Source of the DNA: Alopecurus myosuroides
Taxonomy: Eukaryota; Streptophyta; Magnoliopsida; Poales; Poaceae
Direction of reading: 5' to 3'
Length of the DNA: 64,000 nt
NCBI GenBank assembly: GCA_028641055.1
Contig: CM054058.1
Location: forward strand, 235,083,551 to 235,147,550
Each line of letters begins with the position of its first letter. The stretch's first letter is position 1. The notes under the pieces were generated by a model, which saw nothing but the letters and a program-made list of their open reading frames with translations, was not told where the DNA came from and ran no database searches. The translations under genes and the position numbers were made by a program. Of the stretch, positions 61,666 through 64,000 are shown one piece after another.

Positions 61666-64000
61666 AGATCAAAATGACCTTAAATTTTTGTGCTTAATCC
61701 TCAGCTATTTCTGAAACCTTTTCTAGTTTTAAGTTTTTCGATTTGAGCAACGTAAGTTCCCCGAAAAAATTCATCTATACAGACTGTTCTGGTTTTGACC
61801 GATTCTGCCTTTTTTACTTGCATTCTCTCTTTTACTATGTTGAGTGGATTTCTTTGCTCCAGAAAATATCAGTGGCTGTCGATAATTTTTAAAAATTATT
61901 AATAATGCTTGTTTCCAAGGAGAACATGTGTTTTTTTATTATGCACTAACCCTCTAATGAGAATTACTTTGAGTTTGGTGTGAAGGAAGTTTTCAAGGGT
62001 CAAGAGAAGAGGGTGATATAATGTGATCAAGAAGAGTGAAAAGCTAAAGCTTGGGGATGCCCCCGTGGTTCATCCCAGCAAATTCCAAGAAGACTTAAGC
62101 GTCTAATCTTGGGGATGCCCAAGGCATCCCCTTCTTCATAAACAACTTATCAGGTCACTTCTAGTTATTTTTATTCGGTCACATCATATGCACTTTACTT
62201 GGAGCGTCTGTTTGTTTTTGTTTTATTTTCTTTTGTTTTCCTTGCTGCAATAAACTTAGTTGGAACCCAACATTCTTGTGTGGGAGAGAGACACGCTCCT
62301 CTTTTTCATATGAATACTCGTACTCCTCATTATCATGCTCGTATTATTCGTTTTTCTTCTAGCTGCTGCAAATCTTCCTCTTTTTAGCTCATGTTTTTCA
62401 TGCATTTCTTTTTCAGAGCTGTTAGTTCTTGTCAGGTAGTTCTACTCTCTTGTTTCGTTGATATATCATATGGAGAGTTTTTGGTTAAATAATATGATGG
62501 TGTTGGAAAGCAATAAAATATTTCATGCTTATAACGGTGCAAATAGAAGCTTGTTTAGACTGTGGCTAGACTTTATCATGTTATGTTGGATGTTATTCTA
62601 ATTTTATGCCTAGTAATTATTGATGTAGCATGACTTGTACTAAACATCTGAGAGTTTTTCATGTGCCATTGAAAGAATCATGCGTTGTTTTTATCATATC
62701 AAAGCATAATATTGTGGTATTCTCCTTTGAATGCTTTATTTGGTTGACTTGGCGCATGATTACACCATGTTATGACTATAAACCAGTCACCTTTAGCCTC
62801 CATGATCATTTAGTTTTTGACTTTCAATACCATGTATGCTTTGATCAATAATGTTTTTGTCGCTATGCATGATTATGACCATCATGCTTTCTTGATTTGT
62901 CGCTCTCAGTCTTTGCTAGCCTCCACCTGTACTGAGTATGAGCTCGACTCTTGCATCCAACTCCCCAAACAAACCAAAGTATGCCAAATGTGTCCACCAT
63001 ACCTACCTACATGTGGTATTTAACCGCCACTCCAAAGTAAATTGCTCATGTGCTACCTTTAAAACCTTCAAAATTATACTTGTTTTGTGCCCCTGTTTAG
63101 CTCATGAGGACGTGAATAGAGAATCTTCATTTCACTTGTTGATTGGACTTTACACATATGTACTAGTGGCACATCCGATTATCCAAATTGATATAAGAGC
63201 TGGCAGCGGGGTGCCCAGCCCCAAAATTGGTTACTATAAAATTCTCTTCACTCCTTTTGCCCTCGATTTACCATTCAAAGCATAATTGTGTAAACAAAAG
63301 AGAAGAAGGATGATCTCCTACCCCAGTTGCGTCCTTCAATGGGATCCGCTCTTATGAAGTCTAGTTAGCTTGTGACGTACTGTATTGTCTGTTTACCATT
63401 CGTTGACATAAGCATACACCTCTCTAAAAAAATGTTTTCAGTACCTTTGTTTATAAAATAAAAAGCTCTAGCATATGAGTTGATCCATGCTTCCCTCTGC
63501 GAAGGGCCTTTCTTTTACTTTTATCCTGAGTCTTCATCTTCTAACTTTATGCACAGTTAAGAGAGCGTAGTTGCCATTCTGAGTTTACTGTGCATTTGTC
63601 CCAAAGATTATTATTGATATATTCATAGCATGTTATTACTTGTTCTCAAACTATTTGTTTCTAGTCACCACTTGAACTTTGAAGGTGTCCTAGCATTTAT
63701 GTTTTCCTCCACTCTTAAAGACAAGCTGAATACTACTTTGTATGCTTTCTTATTGCTCGAAACAAACATATAACTTTCAAATGCATTATTATTCATAATC
63801 TTTTTTTTGTGTTATTTTTCATGTTGCAACATGATTGCGAAGTTTCATTGTTAGAATTATATCAATCATGCCTGTTTTTAAAGAACTATGATCTCAGCTT
63901 TACAAATGCTTTTACAATTATGATGATAAAAAATTATGTTGGTAGCATGTCGCCTTAAAAATTATTTTGTTTTTATCGTTTTTCCTACTCGAGGATGAGT
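61666..64000 (+). other. Athila-type 3' spacer, non-coding
   Basis: AT-rich, with phrases common in grass Athila-type spacers (CTTGGGGATGCCCAAGGCAT, CTACTCGAGGATGAGT). No frame above background is supported. The element continues beyond the window end. Confidence 0.55.

Overview
The window is nuclear plant DNA from a grass (Poaceae), most likely a large-genome Pooideae species such as a Triticeae, Avena or Lolium relative. The evidence is a BARE/Angela-type Copia LTR, Athila-type Gypsy LTRs ending in GACGTATCA (both reading right to left), Tat-lineage Gypsy elements with a second (archaeal-type) RNase H, and SIRE/Maximus-type Copia elements with PPTs of the form AAAAAGGGGGAGA. I found no intact ordinary host gene, rRNA, tRNA or CRISPR array. 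Almost every base that can be assigned belongs to nested transposable elements in different states of decay.

Layout. (1) 1-579 and 9632-10384 are unassigned flanks of a full-length Tat-lineage Gypsy element, Tat-1 (585-9626, minus strand, 5-bp TSD CCATG). (2) A BARE/Angela-like LTR relic (about 10385-24206) is split by a second full-length Tat element, Tat-2 (10630-23499, minus strand, TSD CCAAC). Tat-2 carries a multi-exon gene on the opposite strand between pol and its 3' LTR. (3) A 5'-truncated SIRE-like Copia, SIRE-A (24207-33870, plus strand), has gag-pol, an intron-containing accessory gene and a 3' LTR. (4) An Athila-like, gag-PR-only Gypsy (about 33871-58543, minus strand) holds a four-layer nest. 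Its split 3' ORF contains a solo Athila-type LTR (34229-53127, TSD AGCAT). That LTR contains a full-length SIRE-like Copia, SIRE-B (35300-52690, minus strand), and SIRE-B contains a Helitron (41925-48450). A separate 331-bp LTR-like insertion lies in the PR region. (5) 58544-59160 is a degraded Copia LTR. From about 60180 to the window end runs an Athila-type internal region on the plus strand, with a protease, a small two-hydrophobic-segment ORF and a duplicated 250-bp module.

How the parts work together. Both Tat elements keep gag open through the end of the 5' LTR and through the primer-binding site, so the PBS is itself coding. Both also have an amber codon at the same place between protease and reverse transcriptase. 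Both SIRE elements have two promoters, one in the LTR and one internal for the accessory gene, and in each element the same kind of CCGGA...TCCGG palindrome cluster lies upstream of both TATA boxes. The palindrome core differs between the two elements, while the LTR sequence downstream of the TATA box is well conserved. This paired, element-specific promoter array, next to an accessory gene of unknown function with a basic N-terminus and acidic C-terminus, is the best candidate in the window for an undescribed system, possibly a self-encoded regulator or anti-silencing circuit. The function is inference only.
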